From the NCBI RefSeq assembly GCF_000204055.1, contig NW_006768772.1, positions 1,636,287 through 1,700,286 on the forward strand: 64,000 bases of DNA, written 5' to 3'. Positions 1 to 10,806 of the stretch are shown here, in pieces. Below the pieces are notes generated by a model. It was given only the letters and a program-made list of their open reading frames with translations, was not told the DNA's origin and made no database searches. Source of the stretch: Melampsora larici-populina 98AG31. Taxonomy: Eukaryota > Basidiomycota > Pucciniomycetes > Pucciniales > Melampsoraceae. Both the position numbers and the translations under genes were made by a program. Positions within the stretch are counted from its first letter, which is position 1; the number at the start of each line of letters is the position of its first letter.

Positions 1-86
1 TGAATTTAAAATGAAAATATAAGTTGTTTTAAAGAAATTTAAAACTGGAAATGGCTCGATTCTTGAGTCAAATCTTGAGGTTAAGT

Positions 87-1104
87 TTAAATGTTACTAT
101 TACTAGTAGAACCCGAAGTAGTATCAGGACCTTGATATTTCTCTTTTAAACGTTGTTGCATCAATCTTAACGTTTCCTTTGCAAGCTCAGTGTGACATTC
201 ATTCTCTGACATCATTAGCACCTTGAGATCGTTGACCTGGACCAGGCTTGCTTTTGCTTCTGCATCAGCTTGAGCCATCTTCATAGTGACTGCATTTCCT
301 TCTTGAATAGCCTTGATGCGTTCTTCAGCTAAATCATTACTACGTTTGATTTGTTCTTGACAAGCAAATTCCAACTCTTGAGCCTTTTCAGATTCCATTC
401 GCATGCGTTTAGATTTCTTATTGCCAACTGGACGAGGCGGGGTATGGCCACGAGTGGAACTAGGGTTGTTGGAATCGGAGGCTGGGGTTGCTGGATCGCT
501 AGAGGTGGCGTTTTGGGCACTTTGGGCGATAGACATTGCCAAAGGACCGGGTGGAGCTTGTGGCACCATCCATTTAGGAGACGCTGAGAGAATCTTCCAA
601 GCCGGAAGCGATTTGAAGCCTTTTTTTGGGTTCACCTCGTCGTAAAGCTTGATCGCAAGATCAACCCAATCATTTTCGACTGTACCACTTGGGGGGCTGC
701 GTTTGATATTACCATAGAAGCCTGAGAATTTATGGCAAGCAGTCTTCAGAGCAGACCATCTATAAAATGAAGAAGATTGATAATAAGATAACTGAATGAT
801 AGTGACAGAATCATTCAAATGAATCTTACTTTATTTGTACCGAACCAACTTCGCGTTCTTCAAATGGTGAGTTTTTGTTGAGATACTCAGTGACTCGCTT
901 GAAGAAAGTTTCGGCCGTCTGATTCGTGCCGCGTTCAGGTTGTTGGCTGATGTGAAGCCAAGCTTTGGCAAGATTGGCTTCTTCGGCAGGAGTCCAGTTG
1001 TTCGACTTCGTTTTTGTAGTCTCTGTTTTTTTATCATTTGATGAACCCTTTTCAGTGTTTGGATCGAAGACAATGGACTCGGGTGCTTGAGTAGTGGGAT
1101 CCAT
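87..1104 (-). CDS. SANT/Myb-like (NAM-associated) partner protein of PIF/Harbinger element 1
   Basis: Two exons, 1104-830 and 759-87, joined by a 70-bp GT-AG intron, give about 315 residues. The splice joins ...VQIK to WSALKTACHKF, matching the arrangement in the paralogue at 3369-4282. The first exon has a SANT-like tryptophan pattern (NNWTPAEEANLAKAWLHIS). The second carries a linker (SPPSGTVENDWVDLA), a Ser/Thr/Pro-rich segment, a basic patch (KKSKRMRMESEK) and a long C-terminal coiled coil. In PIF/Harbinger elements such proteins bind element DNA and help bring the nuclease to the nucleus; that role is inferred from the family. ATG 1104 is the first methionine of the open exon. The stop lies in a short stretch (gaggttaagttta) also present at the end of the paralogue. 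Confidence 0.75.
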
Positions 1105-1267
1105 TTGGATTGGAATGGAATGGATGAAGAGATGAAGAAGAGGATGAAGAAGTGATTGATCAAGAGGGGTAGTAGAAGGTAGGAAATGAGGTATGTAGTA
1201 GAGGGAAATCGAGAACTGGAAGAGTCGGGTGGGTTTGTATTTTCGGTAGAAGGGTAGATACCGATTT

Positions 1268-1395
1268 CGGTAGAGGTCCAGTAAATTTACTGGGCCTCTA
1301 CCGAATTTCTACCGAATCACTACATACCGAGTCGTGTTTTTGTCACGATTGGGGATTTTGGGCTTCGGTACAGTAAAATTTACTGTACCGAAGCC
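1268..1395. repeat. Two large subterminal palindromes of Harbinger element 1
   Basis: Bases 1268-1303 form a 36-bp palindrome with one mismatch, centred on AAATTT. Bases 1361-1395 form a 35-bp palindrome with perfect 17-bp arms around one central base. The stems differ in sequence. Both lie between the SANT gene start and the element terminus at 1421. Both would fold as hairpins or cruciforms and could serve as transposase or partner-protein binding structures; that use is inference. Confidence 0.85.
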
Positions 1396-1644
1396 ATTTA
1401 CCGAAACGATAGCTGATGCTCTAAGAGCATCTCCAATCGTTGGCGTCAAATTTGGCTTTAGCGTGGGTAAACTTAGAGATCTTTAGTCAGGGTCAACTAA
1501 ACTAAAGCCAGTTCCCACAGTCGTTGTCTGTAAGGATGGAGTTAATCCTAGTTAATCCAAATATACAGACTGTGCCCACAACCGTTGGCTTTAGTTTGAG
1601 GCTACACAATTCTTTTTGAAGCCCAAACTCAAATCATCTTCTCA

Positions 1645-3052
1645 ATGGACGCATCGTCTGTTTTAGAACAACACTTGAAATCAATTGATGAAGAACTCAA
1701 AGATGAAGATTATGATCAGTTGATCATGGATCTCATCAACAATCCATCTACACCCAGCCATCAGAACACACGTGCACGGATTCAACGCGATCGAATTGCT
1801 GCCGATAAACTTCTTCAAGAGGATTACTTTGTCAAATCGCCGTTGTATCCACGCCATTTATTTGAAAGACGGTTCCGGATGAGTCCAGAACTATTTCAGA
1901 GACTGGCTACTGACCTGCAAGGACACAGCATATACTGGATACAACGTCGTGTAAGTTTATCCAAATCTAAATCTTCCAAAAGTTTCTTCAATCTAATTTA
2001 ATATCTACATTTCATATAGGATTGCTGTCTGCAACTAGGACTTTCAACAACCCAGAAGATCACCGCTGCACTGAGACAGTTGGCGTATGGAACTGCTGCT
2101 GATGGTTTAGATGATTACTTGAAAATTGGAGAAAGTACTGCAGTAGAATGTTTAAAACATTTTGTACACGATATCATCGAGATTTATGGAAAAGAATATC
2201 TACGACCTCCAAACTCTGAAGAGCTGGAAGTAATACTGAAGGAAAATGAAATGAGAGGCTTCCCAGGATGTAAAGGGAGTATAGATGGCATGCACTGGCT
2301 TTGGAAGAACTGCCCTCAAGCGTGGGCTGGTCAGTACGAGGGGAAAGAAAAAGGAACCTCAGTTATACTGGAGGCTGTTGCTTCAAAAAACCTACGTATC
2401 TGGCATGCCTTCTTTGGGACACCAGGAGCTCTAAATGATATTAATGTCTTACAGAAGAGTCCGTTGTTTGATTCATTCATCAATGGTAGGTTTTTCGCAT
2501 TACATTATGTAGGATAGATCTGACTGATTCTACCCTCCAGGTTCTGAAGATCAAGTCCATTTTGAGGTGAATGGGAACCATTACACTCGTGGATACTATC
2601 TAGCAGACGGGATCTATCCTCCCTGGCCCGTCCTCATCAAATCCATTCAAAAACCTTTGGATGAAGCGAGTCGACATTTCTGCAAGCTGCAGGAAGCGCT
2701 GAGGAAAGATATCGAGCGCGCTTTTGGTGTGCTTCAAGCGAGATGGCATATCTTAACTCAACCATGTCGGCTTTGGAGTCTCAAGGAAATGACTGAGGTG
2801 ATCTTATGTTGCATCATCCTCCACAACATGGTTGTAGAGGATCGTGGTGAACTTGATCAAGTCACCATAGACTATCGGACAAAACACGGCCTTAGAATCC
2901 ATCCAAATCGAGTCGATCCACAGTTATCTTATACGCTTGCTGAGTACTATGTTACCATGTCACAACTACGAGATCGTGATCGACACTTACGCTTGATGAA
3001 TGATCTCAAGACGGCGATGTGGATGAAACGGGGCTCTGGTCGTAATGATTAG
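1645..3052 (+). CDS. PIF/Harbinger DDE transposase (HARBI1-type nuclease, DDE_Tnp_4 fold)
   Basis: Three exons, 1645-1950, 2020-2485 and 2541-3052, with in-phase GT-AG introns of 69 and 55 bp, give 427 residues. The first exon is a helical N-terminal region. The nuclease core follows: GCKGSIDGMHW holds the first catalytic Asp, YLADGIYPP the second, and DIERAFGVLQARW the Glu, all in the usual order and context. A histidine-containing LHNMVVED motif typical of the family follows the Glu. Length is normal for HARBI1-like nucleases and I see no stop or frameshift. It converges on the SANT-like gene at 3369-4282 inside the same terminal repeats. It would cut and rejoin element ends at TWA targets. 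Confidence 0.92.
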
Positions 3053-3368
3053 GAACTCATCACTTCCTACAAGTTTTACTAACTTGTTATCATGTAGTTT
3101 GTCTCGATTTCACATATCTCATGAAGATGGATTGTGTATCTTTCTTATTTTCATATTCTCTCACATGCCAAGTTGTTAGATGCCAAGTTGTTAAAAGCAT
3201 ACATGAAAATGACTTGTATTTCAGCTATAGTATTGAGCAGCCAAATCGATAGAACAAAAAAAATCGAGTGAACAAAAAAAATAAAAGTGTAAAACATGAG
3301 ATGAGATGAGATCCACTAAATCGGATACAACTAATAAAAACTATTGAGGTTAAGTTTAAACTACTAAT
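3053..3368. other. Convergent intergenic spacer of Harbinger element 2
   Basis: AT-rich spacer between the two convergent genes. It contains A-runs and a short ATGAG tandem stretch near 3297-3312. It presumably carries both 3' ends. I see no coding signal. Confidence 0.6.
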
Positions 3369-4282
3369 CTAATCATCAGCTTGACCCTCTTCATCATTTG
3401 AGTACTTCTTCAACAATCTACTTTTCATCAACTTTAAAACAGCTTTGGACTCTTCATCTGGACATAAGTCGGGAGAAGTTGTTAACACTTTCATATCCTC
3501 GTAATAAGCGTGACTTCTCTTAGCCTCAGCATCGATTTGAAGAGCACGATCAGCGAGCTTGTGTCCTTGTTCTAGCACCGCAAGCTTTCGTTCCTGAATG
3601 TCTGAAGCTCGCTTGAGCTCTTCAGTCCTCTCTGTATCTAAGTCAGCCTCTTGGCGTTGTCGTTTGGCTTTTTTTTGGCCAATAGGACGTTCAAACGGGT
3701 CGGAAGAAGGTGGTGGTGGTGATGAACGTGTAGAAATGATAGGCGAGCTGATGGAGGATGAGACTGAAGTGTTGACTGAGGATTTCTTGAGCGGATCGAT
3801 GGGTTGAGCCCATTTAGGATGTCGATGCAACACCTGCCACGCCACCTCATCTTCAAACACCTCCTTAGTTTGATTAAAGTACTCCTTCTTAGCTATACCC
3901 ATGAAGTCGCTGGGAGCGGATCCGCTAGGAGGGTTCCGGACAATTGGCCAGTAGATGGCGGAGAATTTCAACGTAGCGGTGTTCAGAGGTTTCCAACTAA
4001 AGATCCAATCAGTTCAAGGTCACAAAGTCAAAGGTGAGTCATATAAACTCACTGGTTCTGGACCTGTTTATCTGTCCGCTCGATCCAGTTGTGGTTCTTG
4101 GCTGCTTCGTTGTAATGCTCAGCCACCTTTCCATAGAATATCGCACCAGACTGATTATTTGATTGAATCGTGTTCTCGCTGACAGTGACCCACGAAATTG
4201 CCAATTGCTCGTCTTCTAAAACGGTCCAGTTGGGTGATCGAGTCCTGGCTGCTCGTGTAGTACTCGGAGTGGATCCATCCAT
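3369..4282 (-). CDS. SANT/Myb-like partner protein of PIF/Harbinger element 2
   Basis: Exons 4282-4053 and 3996-3369 (56-bp GT-AG intron) give about 285 residues. The N-terminal exon has a SANT-like domain (RSPNWTVLEDEQLAISWV and a later WIERTDKQVQNQ). The second exon starts WKPLNTATLKFSAIYW, then NPPSGSAPSDF, a Ser/Pro-rich linker, a basic stretch (GQKKAKRQRQEAD) and a C-terminal coiled coil. The domain order matches the gene at 87-1104. The ATG at 4282 is chosen because an upstream in-frame TTG adds only one codon. It lies next to the right terminal repeat and converges on the nuclease gene. A role as DNA-binding partner of the nuclease is known for the superfamily and inferred here. Confidence 0.82.
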
Positions 4283-4854
4283 CAAGAGAAGGTTTGATGA
4301 GGTGTGTGATGAGGCGTGGTGAGAGTGATGTGGAGTGGTGTGGGTGTTGGTGAGGTGGGTGCAGGGTTTGATAGGGTGAGACGGGGTTAAATCAAGGGTC
4401 GTGGAGTTAGTTAACGCCGGGGTTAGCTGGGAGTAAATTTGACGCCGCTTGAAGATTTTTTAAAGAATATTTAACTAACCCCGGCCTAAAGATTCACGGC
4501 TGTGAATTTCGGGTCGGGTTTAGTTAAATATTTAACTAATCCGCCCCGTTAATCCAACGATTGGAGATGCTCTAAGGACCAGGCGCAGGGAGCCCAAGTC
4601 TTTCGTCTCCTTATCTGGTTTTCTACTATCAGAGGTGACTTTGACTTTAGGATCACCGCCTAGGTTCCACTGTATAACGAGTGACAGGCCACTGGCTGTC
4701 ACCTGCCTTACCTATCTATTCCCATGCACCACTTCCAGATGTCACAATAGTGGAAACTTGAACCTGGTGAGTACTTTCCGTAGGATTGGCATACAAATTG
4801 TTCCTGATCACTCATCGACTGACCCTTTCACTTCAACCACTCCTTCTCGCATGA

Positions 4855-6208
4855 ATGGGTTCCCTGCTATTCCATTCGAACGGACTGCCTCTGTCTAGGT
4901 CCCCGGCTTTATCCAACTCGACTCTGATCTTTTCTTGGTGGTACCTCTACCAGTTTGAAGAACTGCGCGATATCCTCCAGTATTTGACCTGGATCGAACG
5001 ATTGGGAGGTGATCCTCTACCCAACCTCTCGGCAAGACAAGTTAATGTGGAAACTTGGCACCCACAAATCTCCAAGCTTACCACCAGGTTTTATCCGGAT
5101 GAGATTCTGGAAATTCACCACCGCGGTGGCTTTCCGGACTCAATCTTGCTGCCGAACCGAGCTAGAGAGGTAGGTAGTACCGCTCTCGCTATCTACATGG
5201 CCCGGTTGGCTACGCCTTCTCGCTATTTCGACCTGTCTCAAGTGTTCGGTCGCGATCTTTCAACCATTGGACGGATCTGCCGTTGGGTCCAAGCGTGGAT
5301 GTACGAGCACTGGGGTCATCTCTTGAGATGGGATCCGCAACGTTATCCTCCTGCCGTTTTGGAACGTTTCGCGGCGAGTTTGGTGGAGGCTAAGGATTGC
5401 CCCATGGACAATTGTATTGGCTTTTTAGACGGTAAGTCCTTTTACTCGACACCGTGTGAGGTTAGGTTTTGACTAACTCTACATCCAGGTACGGTGTGGC
5501 GAATCGCACGTCCTAAGTACAACCAGCGCGCATTTTATAATGGGCACAAGCGGGTTCACAGCCTGAAATACCAGGCTGTAGTAACACCGGAGTGAGTGCT
5601 TCAATTTGGAGTGGTTGATGGTGCACGTTGACTAATGTTGTGCTTCCAATATTAAAAAGTGGAATGACGGCGGATTTAACCGAGGCATTTGTTGGATCGC
5701 GCCACGACAGTGCCATCTTGAGGATGTCCAGCCTGAGCGAGGTATTAGCACGGGATGCGAAGGGGTTCGGTGGGCGTCAAATGATGCTGTTTGGAGATCA
5801 AGGTTATCAAAACTCACCTGTAATGCTCACTCCTTATGGGGGTATCAATCTGACACCCGATCAAGCGTGGTTCAATCAAATCATGGCAACCGTTCGAATT
5901 GCCGTGGAACACGAATTTGGTCGGCTCCACAACGTCTTCAGGATGTCTCAGTACAAAGGTAAGCGGCCAGCTAGATTACTGCTTTCTAACATAGTACTGA
6001 GACACATGTTATCTACATCACTGCTTCGCATTGTGTAGATAACCTCCGATTCTATGTCCAAGAGCTTAACCCTTTGTATCACTGCGCGGTCTTACTTAAA
6101 AATTTTTTGATTTGTTGTGGCCGAGGGCCACTGGGAGGGGTCGCTGCTCCACCTACTTTGGAGCAGTATTTGGTTCAGCCTCCGGTGCTGCCTCCAAGGG
6201 ATGTTTAG
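4855..6208 (+). CDS. HARBI1-type DDE nuclease of element 3
   Basis: Four exons, 4855-5431, 5489-5591, 5660-5958 and 6039-6208, with phase-consistent GT-AG introns of 57, 68 and 80 bp, give 382 residues. Catalytic context is clear: GFLDGTVWRIARP (first Asp), MLFGDQGYQNS (second Asp) and VRIAVEHEFGRLHN (Glu). VGSRHDSAIL is the conserved segment between the first two acidic residues. The N-terminal half (FPDSILLPNRAREVGSTALA, LSQVFGRDLSTIGRI) is the helical region with a helix-turn-helix. It is a distant relative of the nuclease at 1645-3052, from a different PIF/Harbinger branch. An upstream start exon cannot be excluded. Confidence 0.88.
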
Positions 6209-6362
6209 ACTCTGGAATACGGGGGTTTGCAATTGTGTGTTTCAATGTTGTTATGTGTAGAACCGGTATTTGGGGATTGGATTCTGCATATCCCTCCTGA
6301 ATGAAAAGATTGTTAATGACATGCTCGTGTATTAATGAACGCACCTTTGCCCAAGTTCACGA

Positions 6363-6482
6363 CATCCAAAGTGGGCGCCTACTTTGGATGTTCTATCGAT
6401 CTTTGCCATCGATGATGGCAAAGATCGATACAATGGTGGAGACCATTTGCTCGCTGGATGCTTTGTTAGGATCCAGCGAGCA
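6363..6482. repeat. Three consecutive unrelated hairpins between convergent genes
   Basis: In the 688-bp spacer 6209-6896 I find hairpins with unrelated stems: 6363-6372/6381-6390 (10-bp perfect arms), 6394-6410/6414-6430 (17-bp perfect arms, 3-nt loop) and 6448-6459/6471-6482 (12-bp perfect arms). They lie between the 3' ends of the nuclease and partner genes, so they could help end both transcripts, or be part of the hairpin-rich character of these elements. I see no coding signal in the rest of the spacer. Confidence 0.85.
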
Positions 6483-6896
6483 GATTAACAGAGTGGCTCG
6501 AATAGATTGAATCTCTGTGATTTCACGGTGGCACGTGAAGGCACAGATAGCAGACGATGTCCTGAGAGTGACCGCGCTCCAAATGATGTGAGGGCTCAAA
6601 CATCTTGGTATATCATTCACCATAATGAAATACGTTACAAGTGGACTCAACAGCGAATTACAACAAAGAGCCTTTTGGACAGGCGGATTCAAATGAGATA
6701 AGGGAGGGGAACGATTGATTGGGGCATGTGGACAAAAGCATTTCAACATGCGAGAGGACATGGTATAAATAACCTTGGATGTGTTGTGAAAACCAGAAAA
6801 GAGGACCTTCGCTGGCATGGACAAAAGTGGTGGTCAGTCCCTGTGTAACGTATGATCAAACACTCAAGTCGCGCTAGACCTACCGAGTGAGTAACA

Positions 6897-9800
6897 TCAA
6901 TTGGCGCCTGGCGCAGCTGTGCGTTCGGCTATCATCTTAAGTACAGAACCCATCTCATTGAGAGATCCTTGAACACTGGCCATAGACGTCTTGAGCTCGT
7001 TGATCTCAAGACCGTTGGCTTCCTTGTCTTTGCGAGCCTCTTGAAGCTCTTCACGTCGCAACCGGAGGGTTTCGCGCGCCAATTCCGAGTCAAGGTCCAG
7101 ACGAGCCTGAAATTGCCCTAACTCCCGCTCCCGCTGGAGGTTAGATACCTTGGCCTGTTCCAGATGTTGTTTGAGCGCTTGTGAGGTGAGCTCATTGGCT
7201 TTTTCAGCCGCTTGGCTGCTTTTGAGGGTTACATTGACCATATGACCAACCGAGTCATCACCTTTGAGTTTTTTAAGTAAAGTGTTCCTTATGACCTTTA
7301 AAGAATTACGAGGTCTTGGCCCTCCTTCGGGATCGTCTGAGGCAGGGTCTTCATCAAGCTCCACTTGCGCCCAAGGAGGCGCAGACCGAGGTCGGATCGC
7401 CCGTTCGTCACGGAGTGCATTGGCACGAGCGATGGCCTTGGCGGCAGCCTCCTTGGACGCCTTGGCCTCTTGAACCGTGGCGATCATGTCCTACAGGTGA
7501 GATGAGCACGGTTTAGATCGTCAATCGTTGACAAAGGTTACACAACCTTGAATCATAGACGTACGTTTTCTTGAGAAAGAAAGGCCTTGATTATTTCACG
7601 GAGTTCTTCATCGTTCTCCTGCGTCCCACTTGCGCGTGCCGAAGCGGCCTCGACCTGGGGCAGCCACGTCTTCGATAGAAAGTCGTACCGGTTTTGCAAC
7701 GTAGTGGTCTTTGGGTTGGCTGACAAATTATCAAACATTCTCCCAGCTTCAGGGAGTGTCTGCAAAGAAACGAGGCCAGTTAGACCCACCGGGACCCAGG
7801 GTACCAATTGGATTTAGATAGATTTATTTAATTACCTTGATGTATTCAGTACACCGGTGGAACCGATCGTTTTGCTCTTTGTGGACTGCAAACGGTCGGA
7901 AATGCGCCAAATGCAAGAGCCAGAAGAGATCCACGTTGCCCGGCGGGCCCCAGCGCATACGACCGGGAGTTGGAACCTTGTTGTTCGACACGACGGGTGA
8001 TTTCGGGGCAACCTGCCAGACATTTTCCGAAGTGAAAGGCCATGTCGATGGGGCGGCATCTTGATCGAGTAGCATCGAACTGGCCACTGTCGAAGTCATC
8101 CCACTTCGTGCAGAATCGGTCGTCAGATCTGAGTTACCAGGGCGAGTTTCCACAGCGTGGCGAGGGCCTTGTTGGCCTTGAGTGACCACCACCGGCGTGT
8201 TTGAAAGCACAGAGTGAGAGACTTGGCCTGGGGGAACCAGAGCTAGTGCGACATCCGGGGTGTTATGAACGTTACGGTTCATGTCACGGGTTCCCAAAAT
8301 GGCACGGTCAGCTGAGGGGTTCTGGAGAGGAGTCAATTGCTGAAGGCCTGGCGCCGTAGACAAAAGGCGTCCGAACGGTCGATATTGAACCGTAGGGTTG
8401 ATGTGGCCTGCGTTCAAACGAGACGCAGGCGCCACTGTTGGCACTGGGCCTTGCGCCGGAAGAGAGGCCGTTGGTTGAGATTGAGGAGCACTGCGAGGTG
8501 GCTTACGAACACGAGGAGCTTGACCTGTGACTGGTCTGGGAGGTGAAACTTGGCGCCGTGCACGTGTGTTAGGAAGCCCGGGGTCTTCCCCAGCATGTTT
8601 CACTGGTGACACCTTCCTCACCAGGGGCTTTTCACCCACTTGACCCATTGGCGTAGAAGAAGACGGGGTCGGGGTGGATAACATAGAGGGACGCAAGGGA
8701 CCATGTCCCTGCTTGCGAGATGAGGCCAATCAGGCAGCTACAACGTAACCAGCATATCGGTCAGTGTCAAATATAAGGATTAGCTTGGGAGGTTTCATAA
8801 ACGGACCTGAAGGCCCAGGTGACAGCTGGGCCTGTTCTCCTTCCGAATCAACTAAAAGGTCTCGCATGACCTCGTCTTCGCCTGAAGAGGAAGATGGCCG
8901 TTCAGGTCGAAGCACGTCAAGGTTATATCGTGCTGAGGCAGCTGCCTCGCGGCTGGGGGTGAGGCCATCCCGGGACCAAGGCAGGGGATCCGACTGATGA
9001 TCCAAACCATTCATTGATCTGGCAGCATTACACACGCTGTTGAAAGATACCGCTATCTTATCATCTGAGATAACTCTGGTCGAGCGCCAGTCCACAATAT
9101 CGGCGTAGTCCTCGCGTGACCGCCATCTCGGATGAGAGGTGTCGTGTGTGAACGAATCAGCAGGGATTCGTCCAGGTCTACAGGTGAGCATCCCCAACGC
9201 TCAGTGTCAGCGGCCGATATGCCAAATGGAGTCACAGAATAACTGACCTGGGACCGCTAGGAACCCACACGGCGCCTGGAGCCGCCTGTAACAGCTCAGC
9301 TTGGCTTGGCGGTGCCTCATTCGCGTTCGGCAGCACGTCACTGTGACCTGCGCTAGAAGGTATTGGAACCTGCAAAGACAGAACGGCATGAGGTTTCCAA
9401 AGGCATCCGCTTGCGTTACACTATGTAAACGACCTGACTTACTTGCGGTTGAAGGGCAGGCACATGGCGTGTCCCACTGCCGACTGTCACTTGGGCCGGC
9501 GACCTATTTGAAGCCAGAGTTGGAGGACCAACTCTCTGTGCAAAGTGGGCAAAAAGATGTTAGAATACGTGAAACTTGCTCTTAAGCATTCGATGTGAAA
9601 CAAGACAAAACGCTCACAGGCAAGATTGGTGAGTTTTCCTTCCGTTCAAACTCGAGCGAACCGAACACCACCGTGTTTCCAAGCCCGCCAGCAGTTCCGC
9701 CAGGTGTTCCCATATTGGACGTGGGAACTGGAGACCTAGCGGAAGAATGGCTCCCCCCAGACTGGTTACGCGGATCCACATTGCCAGCCTGGCGGTGTGT

Positions 9801-9954
9801 AGATATCAGCAAATCGAGTGAGTGCCAGCCTTAAATCTCACATTACCCATAACAAACAACATCTAAACGTAACACTCACCTGAACAGGCAACGTGGTGGT
9901 CACGTTCAGACCGCTTAACGGTGACCAGTTAGCTCGAGAGTGTGGTAGCGACAT
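6897..9954 (-). CDS. Long multi-exon partner protein of Harbinger element 3 (Pro/Ser-rich, coiled coil)
   Basis: A minus-strand gene from ATG 9954 (MSLPHSRANWSPLSGLNV) to the stop at 6897, with roughly eight exons separated by short introns. Well-supported coding blocks lie near 9812-9615, 9197-8730, 8720-7860, 7760-7565 and 7490-6897. The middle (about 8720-7860) is Pro/Ser/Arg-rich and probably disordered. Near 7980-7565 is a compact segment (GNVDLFWLLHLAHFRPF, then NRYDFLSKTWLPQVE) that resembles the SANT-like region of Harbinger partner proteins. The last exon is a long coiled coil (many EELQEARKDKE-like heptads). I do not recognise a named family. Position, convergence on the nuclease gene and the coiled coil suggest it replaces the smaller SANT partner of elements 1 and 2. 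Exact splice sites are not all resolved. Confidence 0.62.
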
Positions 9955-10024
9955 AATAAACTGATATATATCAAAGTTCAATTAATTAGCTTTTCGTAGT
10001 ACTTTGAGACGAGGTAACGGAGGG

Positions 10025-10738
10025 TAGGAACACACTTGATTTTATATATGAGTGTGTTCCTAGCCAGAAGAAATCATGTAAGCGACCCATGACACCCCCA
10101 ACTATCTAACCAAAGACGATGAAACTCACTGAAGCGAATAAAGATTTGGAGAGTTTGTGATTGTTTCCGGTAGCTACGAGGAAGGATTTCAGCTACGAAA
10201 AAGATTCCAAAACCACTGCCGGAACAAAAGGAAATAAACTAACCGCACAGATACGGATTTCAAAGAACTTATGACTGAGGAGTTCGGAGTGCAGGTAGGA
10301 TATATGCACACATATATATATGTGTGCATATATCCTGTACACCTGCGACCTTTCACAGAAAGGTTATTTCAAAACCCATACCTATTTGCTGCGAGAGAAC
10401 CTCACGAAGGTTGACCAGACGAGGCCAACCGGACAGAATTGCAACAGAGTGCAAGATCAACCACTTACAAATGGACATCCAATCGCGTGTTGGACGTCAA
10501 ATTCGTCATTTAGTAGGGAAATAAAAAGATCATGAAAGTCGAACTTTTTATTTCCTTACTACGCAATGCCACCAATCTGGGGTCTGGCAAAGAGCAACAT
10601 CAAAGAATCATAATTCGTGAATGGTAGAAGACGTGCCTCACTGAAATTATCTGAGGCACGACTTCACGAAGACTACTGAATCGCTAATCCCATGGTGTAT
10701 TGCGTCTCAGATTGAAAAATAACCCCAATCTGAGACGC
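10025..10738. repeat. Subterminal array of five unrelated hairpins in element 3
   Basis: Five inverted repeats with different stems lie in 714 bp: 10025-10036/10051-10062 (12-bp perfect), 10298-10335 (perfect 38-bp palindrome), 10513-10528/10544-10559 (15 of 16), 10627-10640/10652-10665 (13 of 14) and 10702-10714/10726-10738 (13-bp perfect). They sit between the partner-gene start (9954) and the right terminus (10806). No coding signal is seen in this stretch. Confidence 0.88.
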
Positions 10739-10806
10739 GTATGTGAACGAACGTGGAAAATGAGTGGTTTTGGTACTACGAAGACCTGCGATTCTGCGCC
10801 TTGTCC

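Larger units (their letters stand above)
1..1421. mobile_element. PIF/Harbinger-like element 1, right part only
   Basis: The right end of a PIF/Harbinger-like DNA transposon; the left end lies outside the window. The right terminus ends in GATGCTC at 1421 and is followed by TAA (1422-1424), the trinucleotide this superfamily duplicates. Its terminus begins GAGCAT when read inwards, as does the terminus of the neighbouring element at 1425. The visible content is the minus-strand SANT-like partner gene (87-1104) and two large palindromes between that gene and the terminus. The nuclease gene would be expected to the left of base 1. Confidence 0.7.
1425..4572. mobile_element. Complete PIF/Harbinger-like element 2 (3,148 bp, TSD TAA)
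   Basis: Perfect 19-bp terminal inverted repeats, GAGCATCTCCAATCGTTGG at 1425-1443 and its complement at 4554-4572, are flanked on both sides by TAA (1422-1424 and 4573-4575). The element holds a plus-strand DDE nuclease gene and a convergent minus-strand SANT-like gene, the standard two-gene PIF/Harbinger layout. Hairpins lie inside both ends: 12-bp perfect arms at 1499-1510/1586-1597, 11-bp perfect arms at 4416-4426/4475-4485, and a perfect 20-bp palindrome at 4520-4539. Both genes appear intact, so it may be autonomous. Confidence 0.93.
4576..10806. mobile_element. PIF/Harbinger-like element 3 (about 6.2 kb)
   Basis: Candidate terminal inverted repeats are GGACCAGGCGCAG (4576-4588) and CTGCGCCTTGTCC (10794-10806), 12 of 13 matched. 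They are flanked by TAA on the left (4573-4575) and TTA on the right (10807-10809), both TWA trinucleotides. Inside are a HARBI1-type nuclease gene (plus) and a long convergent partner gene (minus). Hairpin clusters sit between the genes and near the right end. The non-identical flanks and one TIR mismatch suggest an older insertion than element 2, so the boundaries are less certain. Confidence 0.7.
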
